A stretch of 64,000 bases of DNA from Nemopilema nomurai (Eukaryota > Cnidaria > Scyphozoa > Rhizostomeae > Rhizostomatidae): positions 7,548,880-7,612,879 of the forward strand of contig ML133383.1 of the NCBI GenBank assembly GCA_003864495.1. Direction: 5' to 3'. Made by a program: the position numbers and the translations under genes. The notes under the pieces were generated by a model. That model did no database searches, was not told the origin of the DNA, and worked only from the letters and a program-made list of their open reading frames with translations. This document shows positions 61,871-64,000 of this stretch, in pieces; positions within the stretch are counted from its first letter, which is position 1, and the number at the start of each line of letters is the position of its first letter.

Positions 61871-62190
61871 CAGGGGCGGGTTTAAATGGCAACGATGGTG
61901 GGGTATTAGATTATGGTCGGATTTTAGTGTCACGCCCTTCTGGTGCCTGGGAAATAATAGAAACGCCCATTTTTGAATTTCTCTTTATAACTATAATTGC
62001 TTAAATCTAACTATAAAGAAAGACAATAACTGACTCGATAAGAAGATAAAATAGGAAGAAACTGGCGTCATTTCATTACTACTAACTACCAAAAAAGCTA
62101 CTTTTTACCGAATCAAAACAAAACTTTCTGGATAGCTCAAAAATATTGGGGGATGTCGCACCCCCACACCCCCCGGTAAGTCCATCCCTG
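61871..62190. mobile_element. Second hAT-like MITE, 320 bp, nested
   Basis: The left end CAGGGGCGGGTTTAAATGG and the reverse complement of the right end, CAGGGATGGACTTACCGG, are related terminal inverted repeats. The flanking 8-mers ATTGGGGG (61863-61870) and ATTGGGAG (62191-62198) match at 7 of 8 positions, a good hAT-type target duplication. The ends resemble those of the surrounding element, so both probably used related transposases. Confidence 0.8.
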
Positions 62191-62881
62191 ATTGGGAGTA
62201 TTGTTCTGTGAGAGGATATTCCTTACGTTCTGATCAAGTGTTTGGCCCTTTTCGGGCATTTCGCAAACCAAGAAGTTTGTTACCAATTGAATTTACTAAT
62301 ATTTCGGTGTTTCGGATTTTGTCTAGAATTTGGCTCACAGGAATCTATTCAGTACTGTTCGTACTAGGAATTTAGTGGGAACTCCTGTTAGTTTGAATTG
62401 CCTTTTCTTATTCGTGAAGTGAAATATCAAGCATACGATTACTGCATTTGGTCAGTTGAAATGCCATTTTGATTAAAGGACATCATATTACGCTAAACAA
62501 TTTCGATCGAAGCTTTACGCTTGACGCCTAACACATATTTCGATATTCATAGAGCAAGATATATCTATCCAATATTTTACATCACTCATGAACATAGTTT
62601 AATCTACCAAATTTCAGGGAGCTAGAAATTATTAACATATAGTGCAATTACCCAAAAAATTGCAAGGATGTCTAGAGGTATGATTTCTTGAAGTCGTAGC
62701 ATAAAATGCTGTCTGAAAATTAAACGTCTAAACTGTTTGAAATATGTTTGATAGTATTTTAAGCCAATTTGAAATGTTTGGCTGCAAAAATTTTCTGGGG
62801 GAGTACCCTAGGTATTTATCGGCTTCGGGCCCCTTTCTTTGAAATCGCCCGGGCCCCTATTTAGGTGCCAGTCCGCCCCTG

Positions 62882-64000
62882 TCAGCAACCCAAGTAAGGC
62901 AACTTATGGTGTCAAAATTAACTGTTGTTAAGCATACGCCTTTAGTACTAAACATTTCCTCTGTACATAATGTGATTGTAATCATAAGTGTAAAAGGAAT
63001 CCTCAACCAACAGGGACGTACCTGTGTAAGCGGCGTTTTCGTCATAAAATGAAAGGCGAAGAAATACGTACTCGTTACATTTTTGGGGTTTTGATGAACA
63101 TAACATAACTTGAACCTTAAGTTGAATTCCTTCTTCTCGTTTGATGCGATACAATATATATAAGTCACATGGGTATCATAGTTGATAGTTACATCATGTG
63201 ATAGACGTTCCTGATGCACCAAGCAGGAGGGGTTATGGATGTTACACCTCCTTTTTGAAAGTTGGCTAATTCCGGTAAATGATATGGATTGTAGGTAGAT
63301 ATGTATCTTGACTTTATATAGTTTATATATAATGGCATATTTCAAGGAAAATTGCTGGTAATAAACATTGGGGATAGCACGTGCAAGGATCTCACGAGAG
63401 TCATTAACGAGATCATGTTGATGAAGCAGTCAAAATTTACAGTATATTTTTTTTACAAGAAATCTAGCTTGGGCCCTAGTACTAAAAGTTTCTTATTTTT
63501 AGATAAGCATTTAATATCTATTTTGTGCGCCTTCCATTGCATACTAATTGTTTTAAAATTTATAACACAACAGTAAGATTTGATATCATATCTCTTGTTC
63601 ATTATTCTTATGGAAACAGGGGTACTATTTATCGAGACACCCGGCACAGTGTGCTTGAATTGTTGTTTTATTCTCGTATTATTACCGAGACATCCAGCAC
63701 GTATTATTTTGCGGCTCAGAAAGCCATATTTTTTTAGAGTTTCTTATAAATACTGATTTAGCTCTAAGTTTCTTAAATTTTTGGGGCTCTAGAAGTAGAT
63801 TTTCTTATAAAAAAATGTGTGCAACGGCAAAATTCTTGTCTACGGCCCATATTGATGTGGAAGTGCTTAGTTTTGCTAATAAGCTAAGAATTAAAAAACC
63901 CAGATCATCACTAACTCAATGTATAAGAAACACCAGCTATTAGTAACCAGCAAAAGATGTAGCACTCAATGAAACAGCCTGTCCTACCCCTACACGACAG
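62882..64000. other. Right-edge sequence without a supported gene
   Basis: No exon with a family signature or convincing splice pair was found. A minus-strand open frame at 62857-63345 begins inside the transposon end and has no recognisable content. Confidence 0.5.

Larger units (their letters stand above)
61204..62881. mobile_element. hAT-like non-autonomous DNA transposon, 1678 bp
   Basis: CAGGGGCGGACTGG at 61204 is matched by its exact reverse complement ending at 62881. Flanking 8-mers GCAACAAC (61196-61203) and TCAGCAAC (62882-62889) agree at 6 of 8 positions, consistent with a decayed 8-bp target duplication. No transposase frame is present, and the interior is occupied largely by two other elements. 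It lies upstream of MGAT1. Confidence 0.8.

Noticed and set aside
62857..63345. Minus-strand open frame of 162 codons
   Set aside because: It begins in the transposon terminus, has no recognisable motif, and ordinary AT-rich sequence can yield such frames.

Overview
This is a eukaryotic, animal nuclear locus. Genes are split by GT-AG introns of roughly 0.1 to 2.6 kb, the non-coding DNA is AT-rich, and the recognisable proteins are metazoan: a multiplexin collagen with an endostatin domain, a cytosolic 5'-nucleotidase III and a Golgi GlcNAc-transferase I. A non-bilaterian or marine invertebrate, most likely a cnidarian, fits best; the phylum is inference. All exon models were built by hand from splice signals, reading frame and codon phase, without transcripts.

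Layout. Bases 1-20389 (+) hold the 3' part of a collagen XV/XVIII-like gene, 30 exons in the window. It begins inside a giant Thr/Ala/Glu tandem repeat of about 40 copies of an 87-bp unit, continues through about 23 short exons that mostly carry interrupted Gly-X-Y sequence, and ends with the multiplexin trimerization domain, a hinge and an endostatin module. Bases 22726-34384 (+) hold a complete 12-exon, membrane-anchored cytosolic 5'-nucleotidase III-like gene. Bases 36216-38315 (+) hold a small gene, about 195 codons in my model, whose first half resembles a death effector domain. Bases 42896-56068 (+) hold a 13-exon gene for an acidic, probably disordered protein of about 467 residues that I do not recognise. 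Bases 58496-60898 (-) hold a complete two-exon MGAT1 gene, convergent with the acidic gene.

Repeats and mobile DNA. A 580-590 bp exon-plus-intron tandem duplication lies in the collagen gene (10861-12028). A foldback element lies at 14715-15078 and a relic of it at 53309-53371. Bases 61204-62881 are a hAT-like non-autonomous transposon with matching terminal inverted repeats; a second hAT-like element with its own near-perfect 8-bp target duplication and a palindromic foldback are nested in it. Local tandem repeats have periods of 83, 35, 21 and 16-17 bp.

The genes do not form one pathway. The collagen is an extracellular-matrix protein and would be a substrate of secretory-pathway glycosylation, to which MGAT1 belongs; otherwise the grouping looks like ordinary neighbourhood. 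The observations most worth following are the mucin-like repeat fused to a multiplexin collagen, the recent exon duplication, two single-base breaks in the repeat, the candidate death-effector-domain gene, and the orphan acidic gene.
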